This document shows, piece by piece, positions 8,441-16,861 of a stretch of 33,967 bases of DNA. Location: NCBI RefSeq assembly GCF_013283645.1, contig NZ_JABEKV010000012.1, forward strand, positions 57,724 to 91,690, written 5' to 3'. Below the pieces are notes generated by a model. That model worked only from the letters and a program-made list of their open reading frames with translations, did not search any database and was not told the DNA's origin. Every line of letters starts with the position of its first letter. Position 1 is the stretch's first letter. A program made the position numbers and the translations under genes. The stretch comes from Sinorhizobium psoraleae. Its GTDB lineage: Bacteria; Pseudomonadota; Alphaproteobacteria; Rhizobiales; Rhizobiaceae.

Positions 8441-9298
8441 ATGATTGGCTTAGCCCTTGGCGAAATCTTGCGTAGCCGCCCGTCTGGTCGGCGTTCGCTT
8501 CATTTTGTCGTGCTGCCACTTCTCTTCGCCTTGAGTGGTTGCAAGGCCGATCTGTATACGCAATTGCAGGAGCGCGAGGCCAATGAGATGCTCGCGCTTC
8601 TAATCGACAACGGGGTTGATGCGGTCCGGGTTGCCGCCAAGGATGGGACCAGCACAATTCAGGTCGACGAAAAGCTGCTTGCGTTGTCAATCAACCTCTT
8701 GAATGCCAAAGGGCTGCCCCGGCAGTCTTTCAAGAACCTTGGGGAAATTTTCAGCGGATCAGGCCTGATTGCCTCGCCGACCGAGGAGCGCGCTCGTTAC
8801 GTCTATGCCCTGAGCGAAGAGTTGTCGCGTACGATCAGCGATATCGACGGCGTCTTGTCAGTACGTGTTCATGTCGTTCTGCCGAATAACGACCTGTTAC
8901 GTTCGGGTGGCACGCCATCCTCGTCCTCGGTTTTTATACGACACGACGCCAAAGCGAATCTCCCAGTTCTCCTGCCAAAGATAAAGATGCTGGTCGCCGA
9001 CAGCATCGAAGGCCTGTCTTACGAAAAGGTCGAAGTGGTTTTGGTGCCAGTGGAAACGTCCGGACCTGAGCACCGGACCGCTCCGGCGACTGTTTCGGCC
9101 CACGCATCCAGCTCTTTTCCAGCGCCACTTCTGCCAATCGTGATGGGTGTTGCCGCAGCTGCATTCGCAGCGGCGTGCTATCTCTTAGTCGGTGTTCTAA
9201 GGCGTCGGCGCAAGCAATCATCGGGCCAACTATCCAAGGTCGAAGGTCCCTCGGGGGGTTCCGCTGTCGAGGCCATTCGCAAAAAGATCAGTGCATAG
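8441..9298 (+). CDS. rhcJ: RhcJ (NolT), T3SS inner-membrane ring lipoprotein, SctJ family
   Basis: The 285-residue YscJ/PrgK-family lipoprotein builds the inner MS-ring of the injectisome. A signal peptide ends in the lipobox LSGC near residue 34. The conserved region KADLYTQLQEREANEMLALLIDNGV and the second ring domain (VHVVLPNNDLL...SVFIRHDAKANL) follow. A C-terminal transmembrane helix (LLPIVMGVAAAAFAAACYLLVGVL) ends in a basic tail (RRRRK). All parts are intact. nolU follows after 12 bp. Confidence 0.95.
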   Translation: MIGLALGEILRSRPSGRRSLHFVVLPLLFALSGCKADLYTQLQEREANEMLALLIDNGVDAVRVAAKDGTSTIQVDEKLLALSINLLNAKGLPRQSFKNLGEIFSGSGLIASPTEERARYVYALSEELSRTISDIDGVLSVRVHVVLPNNDLLRSGGTPSSSSVFIRHDAKANLPVLLPKIKMLVADSIEGLSYEKVEVVLVPVETSGPEHRTAPATVSAHASSSFPAPLLPIVMGVAAAAFAAACYLLVGVLRRRRKQSSGQLSKVEGPSGGSAVEAIRKKISA

Positions 9299-9310
9299 GT
9301 AGTATTCGCA

Positions 9311-9943
9311 ATGTCGATACCGATACAGACTGCCGGGCTCGATCAGTCGCTCCAACTACGTTCCGTGTGCCTGAGCGATGTTGCTGCTTGGGCCCATCCG
9401 ACCCGTCTTGCCGCACGTCTTGATCCGGCGTTGTCGGCTGCGACATTGGAACAGTTGCAGAAGCGTCCTAGGCTGCAGCCAAGACTGGCAGAGTTGCTGC
9501 TTGACAATGAAGTGCATTCAAACGGAAGCGGCCTTGAGCCGGATCTACTGCGCGGACATGATCCGCGTCGGGCTGCTCTCCTTGCCGGTAGTATCTGGCA
9601 TGCCCGTTCGCTGCTGAAGCTTGTTTCAAAGCCTCAACTCACCGCGCTTATTGAACATATTGGCGCCGATGCCCACGCGTTCGGCATCCGACATCTGGCG
9701 CAAGCGATCGCAAGCAGCTTGATCGCTGATCCGAAAAAACTCGCCCAGCAAATTGAACACGATGGACATGCCTGTCTTGGCGCTTGGCTCAATGCCAGTT
9801 CAGCGCTTGAGCGTAACCGTGTGCTTCTTCGGTTGCCCGTCGGGACCGCCGCCGAGAATCCTTCGCCCGAACACAGTAAGGCCTCGGGCCAGTTGTTTTC
9901 GCTTGTCCTAGCCCACTTTGATACGGAGAACCCGGCGAAATGA
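9311..9943 (+). CDS. nolU: NolU, T3SS accessory protein (SctK-like)
   Basis: The 210-residue soluble protein occupies the position of nolU between rhcJ (nolT) and rhcL (nolV) in rhizobial T3SS operons. NolU is usually equated with SctK, the cytoplasmic adaptor that links the sorting platform to the membrane ring. No catalytic motif is visible. It is Ala/Leu-rich and predicted helical (ALIEHIGADAHAFGIRHLAQAIASSLIADP). Its stop overlaps the rhcL start as ATGA, so translation is probably coupled. The assignment rests mostly on synteny and length. Confidence 0.85.
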   Translation: MSIPIQTAGLDQSLQLRSVCLSDVAAWAHPTRLAARLDPALSAATLEQLQKRPRLQPRLAELLLDNEVHSNGSGLEPDLLRGHDPRRAALLAGSIWHARSLLKLVSKPQLTALIEHIGADAHAFGIRHLAQAIASSLIADPKKLAQQIEHDGHACLGAWLNASSALERNRVLLRLPVGTAAENPSPEHSKASGQLFSLVLAHFDTENPAK

Positions 9944-10563
9944 CCGCAGATGTTTCCGCCGCGCCCGTCGCGCCGCAGATACGCCCAGTGGGGCCACTGA
10001 TAGCGGCGAGTGAGCTCGAAATATGGCACAGCGCCGCGAAAGCGCGTGACGCAGCAGAACGGCATCAGCAGCGGGTTCGCCGCTGGGCACGCGAGGCCTA
10101 TCAGCGTGAGCGGGCGCGCGGCCATGCCGAGGGATTCAATGCAGGCGCCGAGGAAATGGCCAGGTTGATTGCGCGGGCAGTCTCCGAAGTGGCGCGACGA
10201 AAGGCGGTTCTGGAGCAGGAATTGCCACAACTGGTGATAGAGATACTAAGCGATCTTCTGGGCGCTTTCGATCCGGGCGAGCTGTTGGCAAAAGCTGTTC
10301 GCCACGCGATTGAGCGCAAATATACCGGCGCGGAAGTTTGCCTCCATGTGTGTCCCACGCAAGTCGATATGCTCGCGCGCGAGTTCGCTGAATGCGACGG
10401 GCTGGAGGGTCGGCCGAGGGTGCGGATCGATCCGGATCCGACGTTGTCGCCCCAACAGTGCGTGCTATGGAGCGAGTATGGCAATGTCGATCTTGGACTT
10501 GATGCACAGATGCGCGCGTTGCGCCTCGGCTTCAGACCGTATTCTGAAGAAGGAGAACTGTGA
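9940..10563 (+). CDS. rhcL: RhcL (NolV), T3SS stator protein, SctL family
   Basis: The 207-residue protein resembles the SctL/FliH stator that dimerises and holds the ATPase. An N-terminal charged helical stretch (KARDAAERHQQRVRRWAREAYQRERARGHAEGFNAGAEEMARLI) with GxxxG-like spacing precedes the C-terminal globular part (EQELPQLVIEILSDLLG...VRIDPDPTLSPQQCVLWSEYGNVDLGLDAQMRAL), which is the usual SctL signature. It shares ATGA with nolU and GTGA with rhcN. Confidence 0.92.
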   Translation: MTADVSAAPVAPQIRPVGPLIAASELEIWHSAAKARDAAERHQQRVRRWAREAYQRERARGHAEGFNAGAEEMARLIARAVSEVARRKAVLEQELPQLVIEILSDLLGAFDPGELLAKAVRHAIERKYTGAEVCLHVCPTQVDMLAREFAECDGLEGRPRVRIDPDPTLSPQQCVLWSEYGNVDLGLDAQMRALRLGFRPYSEEGEL

Positions 10564-11918
10564 TCACGACGGTACCACAGCATAATAATCTCGCGGGGAA
10601 CCGGGCTCCCGATCCGGCGATCTCGTCCTTGAGGTCTACAGCAAAGCAAATCGACACGCGTGTCGTGCGCGGCCGGATCACGCGGGCTATCGGTACACTG
10701 GTCCATGCCGTCTTGCCGGATACACGGATTGGGGAACTTTGTCTTCTGCACGATTCGCGAACCGGCCTGACGCTCGAAGCCGAGGTGATCGGCTTGTTGG
10801 ACAATGGCGTGTTGCTCACGCCGATCGGTGACCTGGTGGGCCTGTCCAGCCGCTCAGAAGTCGTGTCCACTGGACGAATGCGCGAAGTGCCAGTCGGGCC
10901 CGATTTGCTTGGGCGTGTGATTGACAGCCGTTGCCGCCCACTTGACGGCAAAGGTGAAATCAAAACCGTCGAAACTCGTCCGCTGCATGGCAGGGCGCCC
11001 AACCCAATGAAGAGGCGCATGGTTGAGCTGGCATTCCCGCTCGGGATTCGCGTTCTGGATGGTCTCCTCACATGCGGCGAGGGCCAGCGGATCGGGATTT
11101 ATGGCGAGCCTGGCTGTGGCAAGTCAACGTTATTGTCGCAGATCGTAAAAGGTGCCGCCGCCGACGTTTTCATAGTCGCGCTCATAGGAGAGCGTGGACG
11201 TGAAGTTCGTGAATTCATCGAGCGTCATCTTGGGGAGGCAGGCCTCCGCCGTGCGGTCGTGGTCGTTGAAACCTCCGACCGCTCGGCAGTGGAGCGGGCG
11301 CAATGTGCTCCTATGGCGACCGCGCTCGCGGAATACTTTCGCGAGCAAGGGCTACGCGTCGCGCTCATGTTGGACTCGCTGACGCGCTTCTGCCGCGCCA
11401 TGCGCGAAATAGGCCTTGCTGCGGGCGAGCCGCCGACCCGGCGGGGCTTTCCTCCCTCCGTCTTTGCCATGCTGCCAGGCCTCCTTGAACGTGCCGGCAT
11501 GGGTGAGCACGGCTCAATCACGGCCTTCTATACTGTGCTTGTCGAAGGTGATGGCACAGGCGATCCAATCGCCGAGGAATCGCGCGGCATTCTCGATGGC
11601 CATGTCGTCCTTTCACGCGCTATCGCGGCGCGGTCGCATTTCCCCGCTATTGATGTGCTGCAGAGTCGCAGCCGCGTCATGGATGCGGTCGTTTCTGGGA
11701 CACATCGCAAGGCAGCATCTTTCTTCCGTGATCTCCTCTCGCGCTATGCCGAGTCCGAGTTTTTGATCAAAGTCGGCGAATACAAGCAGGGCGGCGATCC
11801 GCTAACTGACCGAGCTGTCGCCTCGATCGGTGACCTGAGGGAATTTTTGTGCCAGAGCGAAGGTGAGGCGTCGGATTTTGAGGAAACGGTCGCATGGATG
11901 TCGCGTCTGACCGCGTAA
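10560..11918 (+). CDS. rhcN: RhcN, T3SS ATPase (SctN family)
   Basis: The 452-residue F1-beta-like hexameric ATPase unfolds cargo and releases chaperones at the export gate. Walker A GEPGCGKST is at residues 182-190, GERGRE with the catalytic Glu at about 210-215, and Walker B ALMLD at 268-272. The T3SS/flagellar ATPase signature region PSVFAMLPGLLERAG follows. The start is GTG at 10560, overlapping the rhcL stop (GTGA) and preceded by AAGGAG at ideal distance. The 3' end overlaps sctO by 25 nt. All catalytic residues are present. Confidence 0.97.
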   Translation: MITTVPQHNNLAGNRAPDPAISSLRSTAKQIDTRVVRGRITRAIGTLVHAVLPDTRIGELCLLHDSRTGLTLEAEVIGLLDNGVLLTPIGDLVGLSSRSEVVSTGRMREVPVGPDLLGRVIDSRCRPLDGKGEIKTVETRPLHGRAPNPMKRRMVELAFPLGIRVLDGLLTCGEGQRIGIYGEPGCGKSTLLSQIVKGAAADVFIVALIGERGREVREFIERHLGEAGLRRAVVVVETSDRSAVERAQCAPMATALAEYFREQGLRVALMLDSLTRFCRAMREIGLAAGEPPTRRGFPPSVFAMLPGLLERAGMGEHGSITAFYTVLVEGDGTGDPIAEESRGILDGHVVLSRAIAARSHFPAIDVLQSRSRVMDAVVSGTHRKAASFFRDLLSRYAESEFLIKVGEYKQGGDPLTDRAVASIGDLREFLCQSEGEASDFEETVAWMSRLTA

Positions 11919-12430
11919 ATCGCGCTCACACTTCGAGGTTGCGGCTTCTGAAGGATATGCAAGAGCGTAGTGCCCTTAGGGAGCTGTCCGAGAAGGAAGC
12001 CCAACGCCATACGGCCACCTTAGCCTTGCAGAATGCCTCCCAGGAGCTTGCAAGCGCACAGCAACATTTCGCACGGGCCGAAGCGGCGCTCTACCAAGAG
12101 CTGATGTCCCTCGACAAATGGTCTAGCGCAGCACTCGACCATCACCACCTTCAAATTGAGCGGCTTGCGGCTGAGGTCACTTCTAGATGGCAGATGCTCG
12201 ATGATGCGCGCATCGCCCAAGAAAAGGCCGAGGCAGCCGCGTCTGAGATGAGAGCCGTGTGGGTCAAACGTTCGGCCGCAAGCCACAAATGGCAACAAAT
12301 CGAGGACGACGTCCGGCGCGCCGTCGATATTCATTCGGAGGCGGCAGGGGAGATAGAGGCCGACGATGACATATCGCTTCGATATGGGAGGGTTTCGCTC
12401 GCCCTGATGTCGCGCGATCAGATCCGATGA
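11894..12430 (+). CDS. sctO: T3SS stalk protein, SctO/YscO family (y4yJ-like)
   Basis: The 178-residue protein lies between rhcN and rhcQ and consists mostly of charged heptad-rich helices (LLKDMQERSALRELSEKEAQRH...LASAQQHFARAEAALYQELMSLDKW). That is the expected coiled-coil hairpin of the FliJ/YscO stalk that inserts into the ATPase ring. The start at 11894 lies inside rhcN. A later start would remove part of the first helix. It overlaps rhcQ by ATGA. The call is by position and coiled-coil character, since this family diverges fast. Confidence 0.85.
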   Translation: MDVASDRVNRAHTSRLRLLKDMQERSALRELSEKEAQRHTATLALQNASQELASAQQHFARAEAALYQELMSLDKWSSAALDHHHLQIERLAAEVTSRWQMLDDARIAQEKAEAAASEMRAVWVKRSAASHKWQQIEDDVRRAVDIHSEAAGEIEADDDISLRYGRVSLALMSRDQIR

Positions 12431-13536
12431 AGGGAGCTTCTCTGGATGACGCGATACTGCAGCATAGAGCCGCTTTGGTAACCACTGTGGTCAGACCCGC
12501 TATATTCGAACCTGCGCTAACACTGTCCCACGTGGTCGTCTCGTGGCTCAATGATGTTGCCGCTTTCCGCAGCCCGTTTCAGAGCTGGATTGGCGAAAAG
12601 CCGCTGTCGGTGCGGATACAAGGCCTTGTTTGGCAGCAGGAAACTTCTGCCATTCCGATGCTTGACTGTGTTTGGCGCGTGGGAGCTGAAACGATCGTCT
12701 TGTCGCTGTCACGAGCGCTTGTTGAGGCGCTCATCTCGACAGTGCAGAGCGGCCTTGCTTTCCCTACCGAGCCAACTGCTTCGCTCATTCTCGAACTTGC
12801 ACTTGAGCCGCTTGTCGCTCGACTGGAGGATCAGACGCAGCTCGACGTGCAGCTTCTGCACGTGCGTGAAGCTATGACACTGGCCCCCTGCCTAGAACTT
12901 GATATCGCCTTCGGCCCAGTCGGTGGCAAAGGCCGTCTGTTCCTGTTTTCTCCTCTTGATGGCTTGGTGCCGCCTGCATTCCGCGCGTTAGGCGAACTGC
13001 TTGGCCAATTGCCGCGGCAGCCGCGCGAGCTCTTCCCGGAGCTGCCGGTCATAGTTGCGGGAGGAATCGGCACGCTTTGCGTTCCGGCAGCGCTTCTTCG
13101 CAAAGCATGTGTCGGTGATGCTCTGTTGCCAGACATATCGCCGTTCAGCCGCGGCCAGATCACCCTATCCGTGGGCCGGTTATGGGCCGGGGCAGATATT
13201 GAGGGCGACGACCTAATCCTGCGGGGCCCCTTCCGCCCGCTATCATGCCCGTTGGAGACTGTGCATATGACGACACAACCCGAATCACAGCAAGAACCGT
13301 TGGAAGCCGATCTCGACGACGTCGAGATCATGCTTGCCTTTGAATGCGGCCGCTGGCCTATGCCTCTAGGGGAACTGAGGAGTGCGGGCGAAGGGCATGT
13401 TTTCGAACTAGGTCGGCCCATCGATGGTCCGGTCGATATATTGGCCAACGGTCGGCGTATCGGGCGTGGCGACATCGTGCGGATTGGAGATGAGCTGGGC
13501 ATCAGACTGCGCGGCAGGTTGGCATGCAATGACTGA
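12427..13536 (+). CDS. rhcQ: RhcQ, T3SS sorting-platform (C-ring) protein, SctQ family
   Basis: The 369-residue protein is a SctQ/YscQ/FliN-like cytoplasmic ring component that recruits cargo-chaperone complexes. The C-terminal ~70 residues form a SpoA (surface presentation of antigens) domain: VEIMLAFECGRWPMPLGELRSAGEGHVFELGR, then a turn, VDILANGRRIGRGDIVRIGDELGIRL. A second, weaker SpoA-like stretch is around residues 195-290. It shares ATGA with sctO, and its last 8 nt overlap rhcR. Confidence 0.93.
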   Translation: MKGASLDDAILQHRAALVTTVVRPAIFEPALTLSHVVVSWLNDVAAFRSPFQSWIGEKPLSVRIQGLVWQQETSAIPMLDCVWRVGAETIVLSLSRALVEALISTVQSGLAFPTEPTASLILELALEPLVARLEDQTQLDVQLLHVREAMTLAPCLELDIAFGPVGGKGRLFLFSPLDGLVPPAFRALGELLGQLPRQPRELFPELPVIVAGGIGTLCVPAALLRKACVGDALLPDISPFSRGQITLSVGRLWAGADIEGDDLILRGPFRPLSCPLETVHMTTQPESQQEPLEADLDDVEIMLAFECGRWPMPLGELRSAGEGHVFELGRPIDGPVDILANGRRIGRGDIVRIGDELGIRLRGRLACND

Positions 13537-14194
13537 GATTCAGCCGGCAATTCTGTCGCTTCTTGCGATTACAGCCGGACTCGGCCTGCTGGTTTTAACA
13601 GTCGTCACAACCACGGCGTTTATAAAAGTCTCAGTTGTTCTCTTCCTCGTCCGCAATGCGCTCGGGACCCAGACGATACCACCGAACATAGTGCTGTACG
13701 CTGCGGCACTCATCCTCACAATTTTCATCAGCGCGCCTGTAATTGAACAGACCTATGATCGGATGACGGATCCAAAGCTCCGCTACCAAACGTTGGACGA
13801 CTGGGTAAGTGCCGCCAAAGAGGGGCGTGAGCCCGTGCACGATTACCTCAAGAAGTTCACAAATGAAGAGCAGAGTCGTTTTTTTCTATCCTCGACGGAA
13901 AAACTGTGGCCAGAGGAGATGCGCTCCAGAACCACACCCGATGATTTTGCCGTTCTCGTCCCGTCGTTTCTAATTTCAGAACTCAAGCGTGCGTTCGAGA
14001 TAGGCTTTCTTCTCTATCTTCCCTTTATCGTGATCGATCTTATTGTAACGACAATTTTAATGGCGATGGGCATGTCAATGGTATCCCCGACAGTCATATC
14101 GGTCCCGTTCAAGCTCTTTTTGTTTGTCGCTATTGATGGTTGGTCGAGATTGATGCACGGACTTGTGTTGAGTTACGCCACACCGGGAGGTTGA
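13529..14194 (+). CDS. rhcR: RhcR, T3SS export-gate protein, SctR/FliP family
   Basis: The 221-residue integral membrane protein is SctR, which forms the core export-gate pore with SctS and SctT. Family landmarks are KVSVVLFLVRNALGTQTIPPNIVLYAAALILTIF, the periplasmic loop with EEQSRFFLSS...TPDDFAVLVPSFLISELKRAFEIGFLLYLPF, and VVSPT-like MGMSMVSPTVISVPFKLFLFV, giving about four transmembrane helices. I placed the start at the ATG at 13529, inside the rhcQ end. The frame is open further upstream, but that part is rhcQ read out of frame. Confidence 0.95.
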   Translation: MTEIQPAILSLLAITAGLGLLVLTVVTTTAFIKVSVVLFLVRNALGTQTIPPNIVLYAAALILTIFISAPVIEQTYDRMTDPKLRYQTLDDWVSAAKEGREPVHDYLKKFTNEEQSRFFLSSTEKLWPEEMRSRTTPDDFAVLVPSFLISELKRAFEIGFLLYLPFIVIDLIVTTILMAMGMSMVSPTVISVPFKLFLFVAIDGWSRLMHGLVLSYATPGG

Positions 14195-14484
14195 TTATTA
14201 CTCAGTCCAGCATTGTTACTCTCATGAACCAATCGTTGGCGGTTTTCATGATCTGGATTCTCCCGCCGCTCATTGCATCAGTGATTGTTGGACTGGTGGT
14301 TGGGATCATCCAGGCGGCAACGCAAATCCAGGATGAAAGCTTGCCGCTCACCGTGAAGCTTTTGGTCGTTGTGGCGGTGATTAGCCTGTTTGCCCCTGTG
14401 CTGAGCGCCCCGCTCATAAGGCTCGCCGACCAGATTTTTGCGGAGTTCCCCACAATGACCCCTAGCTACCAGCCTCCATCGTGA
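14191..14484 (+). CDS. rhcS: RhcS, T3SS export-gate protein, SctS/FliQ family
   Basis: The 97-residue protein has the two transmembrane helices of SctS and its signature (MIWILPPLIASVIVGLVVGIIQAATQIQDESLPLTVKLLVVVAVI). The family N-terminus (ITQSSIVTLMNQSL) fits a TTG start at 14191. That start overlaps the rhcR stop as TTGA and has GGGAGG directly before it. An ATG at 14224 would cut into the first helix region. The TTG choice is an inference. Confidence 0.93.
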   Translation: MIITQSSIVTLMNQSLAVFMIWILPPLIASVIVGLVVGIIQAATQIQDESLPLTVKLLVVVAVISLFAPVLSAPLIRLADQIFAEFPTMTPSYQPPS

Positions 14485-15299
14485 TTGCGTCATCGACCGA
14501 GATTCAAACCCTGATCCATGCGGCCATCGAACTTGTCGTTGCAGCCGGCCTCGGCGCGGCCCGCGCGATGGGCATTATGATGGTGCTTCCTGTGTTTACA
14601 CGGACTCAGATCGGCGGGCTCATCCGCAGCTGCCTGGCTGTTGCCTTCGCACTACCGTGTTTGGCACACGTCAGTGACGGTTTGCGGGCGCTGGATCCTG
14701 AGACACGTCTGATCCAGGTAACTCTACTCGGAGTGAAAGAGATTTTCGTCGGCCTGCTACTTGGCACTTTTCTTGGCATCCCGTTATGGAGCCTTCAGGC
14801 GGCCGGTGAGTTTATCGACAATCAACGCGGCATCACCAGCCCGTCCGCTTCGTCCGATCCCGCAACGAACAGTCAGGCTTCCGCTATGGGAATTTTTCTC
14901 GGGGTCACCGCGGTTACGATCTTCGTGGCGTCTGGAGGCCTGGAGGCTGTAGTCAGCGCCCTGTATGGCAGCTTCCAGATCTGGCCGGTGTATCGGTTTC
15001 ACCCCACATTGACCGCGCAAGGAGCAATGGAGTTATTGAGGCTCCTTGATCGCATCATGCTCACGACATTGTTGGTCTCCGGGCCTGTAGTGGCCTTCCT
15101 GATGTTAGTTGACTTGTCAATGATGATACTGCGGCGCTTTGCGCCGCAATTCAAGTCGAGCCAACTGTCCCCGATGATCAAGAATATCGGCTTTCCGATG
15201 ATTATGATTGCCTACACCGCCTATCTCATCGAGGGGATGAGCCTGGAGATCACACAAGCGAATGGCGCGCTTGAGTGGATGGGCAAGCTGCTGAAATGA
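14481..15299 (+). CDS. rhcT: RhcT, T3SS export-gate protein, SctT/FliR family
   Basis: The 272-residue multi-spanning membrane protein completes the SctRST gate. Visible FliR/SctT landmarks include ARAMGIMMVLPVF near the N-terminus, EIFVGLLLGTFLGIPLWSLQAAGEFIDNQRG in the middle, and LVSGPVVAFLMLVDLSMMILRRFAPQ toward the C-terminus. It starts with GTG at 14481 (GTGA with rhcS) and ends in ATGA with rhcU. Confidence 0.95.
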   Translation: MIASSTEIQTLIHAAIELVVAAGLGAARAMGIMMVLPVFTRTQIGGLIRSCLAVAFALPCLAHVSDGLRALDPETRLIQVTLLGVKEIFVGLLLGTFLGIPLWSLQAAGEFIDNQRGITSPSASSDPATNSQASAMGIFLGVTAVTIFVASGGLEAVVSALYGSFQIWPVYRFHPTLTAQGAMELLRLLDRIMLTTLLVSGPVVAFLMLVDLSMMILRRFAPQFKSSQLSPMIKNIGFPMIMIAYTAYLIEGMSLEITQANGALEWMGKLLK

Positions 15300-16333
15300 G
15301 TGACACGAGTGAAGAGAAGACCCACGCCGCCAGCCCGCACAAGCTAAGCGAAGCGCGAAAAAAAGGGCAGATTGCGCGCAGTTCCGATTTCGTCCGCGCG
15401 GTCGCCACTTGCGCTGGGCTCGGCTACATTTGGCTAAGAGGGAGCGTGATTCAAGACAAATGCCATGAAGCGCTACTATTAGTCGACAATCTGCAGAATC
15501 TGCCCTTCAATACGGCGGTCCGGCAGGCATTGGTCCTGCTGATCGAACTCACACTGGAAACTGTTGGCCCGCTGCTTGGAACTCTCATCGCCGCGGTGAT
15601 TTTGGCCGGGTTAATAGCCAACGGTGGATTTGTCTTCTCACTGGAGCCGATGACGCTCAACTTTGAGAAAATTGACCCGTTTCAAGGCCTGAAGCGCATG
15701 GCGTCTGCGCGTTCTGCTGTGGAGGTCGGCAAGACGCAGTTTAAAGTAATGGTTCTGAGCGCGACCTTTCTCCTCTTCCTTCTCGGTACGTGGAAGACGA
15801 TGGTCTATCTGCCGATCTGCGGCATGGGCTGTATCGGCCTCGTCTTTACGGAGGCGAAGTTGCTGAGCGCGATCGGTGCCGCTGCACTTCTGGTCGGCGG
15901 ACTAATCGATCTCCTGGTGCAGCGTGCGTTGTTTCTGCGAGAAATGCGCATGACTAAGACCGAAGTGATGCGCGAATTCAAGGAACAGGAAGGCACGCCG
16001 GAGTTGAAGAGTGAACGACGTCGCCTGCGCGACGAGTCTGCGCGCGAGCCTCCGCTTGGGGTGCACCGGGCCACGTTGGTCGTGAGGGGGAAGGGCATAC
16101 TCGTGGGTCTGCGTTACGTTCGTGGCGAGAGCGGGGTACCAATCTTGGTTTGCCGCGCCGAGGGCGAGGCTGCTTCAGACTTGTTGAATGAAGCGCGGGC
16201 ACTACGTGTCTATGTTGTCGATGATCATGTGCTTGCGCATCAGCTCATCAGCACAACGAAGCTGAGCGACGCCGTTCCTGCGCAATGCTTCGCGTCTGTC
16301 GCGAAAGCACTCTTTGCCGCAGGCGTCGTATAG
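15296..16333 (+). CDS. rhcU: RhcU, T3SS switch protein, SctU/FlhB family, lacking the NPTH motif
   Basis: The 345-residue protein has the family N-terminus (EEKTHAASPHKLSEARKKGQIARSSD), about four transmembrane helices, and the linker MRMTKTEVMREFKEQEGTPELKSERRRL that leads into the cytoplasmic switch domain. SctU proteins normally cleave themselves at N-P-T-H between two strands reading (V/I)VVNPTHIAVGL. Here the aligned segment (residues 261-271) is LVVRGKGILVG, so N-P-T-H is replaced by R-G-K-G at 264-267. The reading frame is otherwise clean (GTG AGG GGG AAG GGC ATA), so a single frameshift cannot explain it. The ATG at 15296 overlaps the rhcT stop. It is last in the operon. Confidence 0.93.
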   Translation: MSDTSEEKTHAASPHKLSEARKKGQIARSSDFVRAVATCAGLGYIWLRGSVIQDKCHEALLLVDNLQNLPFNTAVRQALVLLIELTLETVGPLLGTLIAAVILAGLIANGGFVFSLEPMTLNFEKIDPFQGLKRMASARSAVEVGKTQFKVMVLSATFLLFLLGTWKTMVYLPICGMGCIGLVFTEAKLLSAIGAAALLVGGLIDLLVQRALFLREMRMTKTEVMREFKEQEGTPELKSERRRLRDESAREPPLGVHRATLVVRGKGILVGLRYVRGESGVPILVCRAEGEAASDLLNEARALRVYVVDDHVLAHQLISTTKLSDAVPAQCFASVAKALFAAGVV

Positions 16334-16586
16334 ATGCGGCGTGGCCGGCCGTTGGCCGCATCCATATTTCATAGCGCCGGCCATTTCGCCGCGACGCGGC
16401 GCGCATTGTGGCAGAGGAAGGGCCGATCCCAATCCTGCAAGGAGGACCGTTCCACACCATCACTATTTGGGCACGCGTTAAATCAGACGTCAGCGTTTTC
16501 ACCTTCGCCAAGGTCATTGCGCTCAACCGGATCGACGCGTGCCGAACGCGACATCGCTCCCACCGCGCACGCTCGCCGCTTCCCAG

Positions 16587-16735
16587 GTGCAAATCGCCAT
16601 GCTTGGCGGCTATCTCGCCCCCAAACGTGATCCGCCCCCGCCAACATGGTCGCCTAGCGCGGCATGATCGGCTGCACGACATCGCCTTTGGCATCTCTAT
16701 TGGATCAAGCTCGGCGATGTGGGCAAATCGGAAGC
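16587..16735 (+). pseudogene. Degenerate transposase C-terminus (IS4-like)
   Basis: The plus strand reads VQIAMLGGYLAPKRDPPPP, a stop, RGMI, and in another frame RLHDIAFGISIGSS. This matches the common IS4-type transposase tail A-x-LGG-(H/Y)-L-x-x-KxD-x-PPG...W-RG-x-x-RL-x-D-I-x-x-G. Frameshift and stop show it is dead. It fills much of the 528-bp gap between rhcU and nopP. The rest of that gap (16334-16586) shows nothing I recognise. Confidence 0.5.
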
Positions 16736-16775
16736 CCTGCCCGGATGGACACTGTGCATCCGCGACAATGCTTTC

Positions 16776-16793
16776 GTCAGCCAGTCGTCAGCC
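16776..16793 (+). promoter_or_regulatory. tts box upstream of nopP
   Basis: GTCAGCCAGTCGTCAGCC keeps the GTCAGC, GTCG and AGC blocks of the tts core at the right spacing. It lies 68 bp before the nopP ATG. It is the most divergent of the four boxes found here. Confidence 0.6.
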
Positions 16794-16861
16794 AAGTGGT
16801 CTATCTAGGGCCGGCGCGCCAACCAACCTAAACTCACTGCAAAACACAGGAGCGAATCGTC

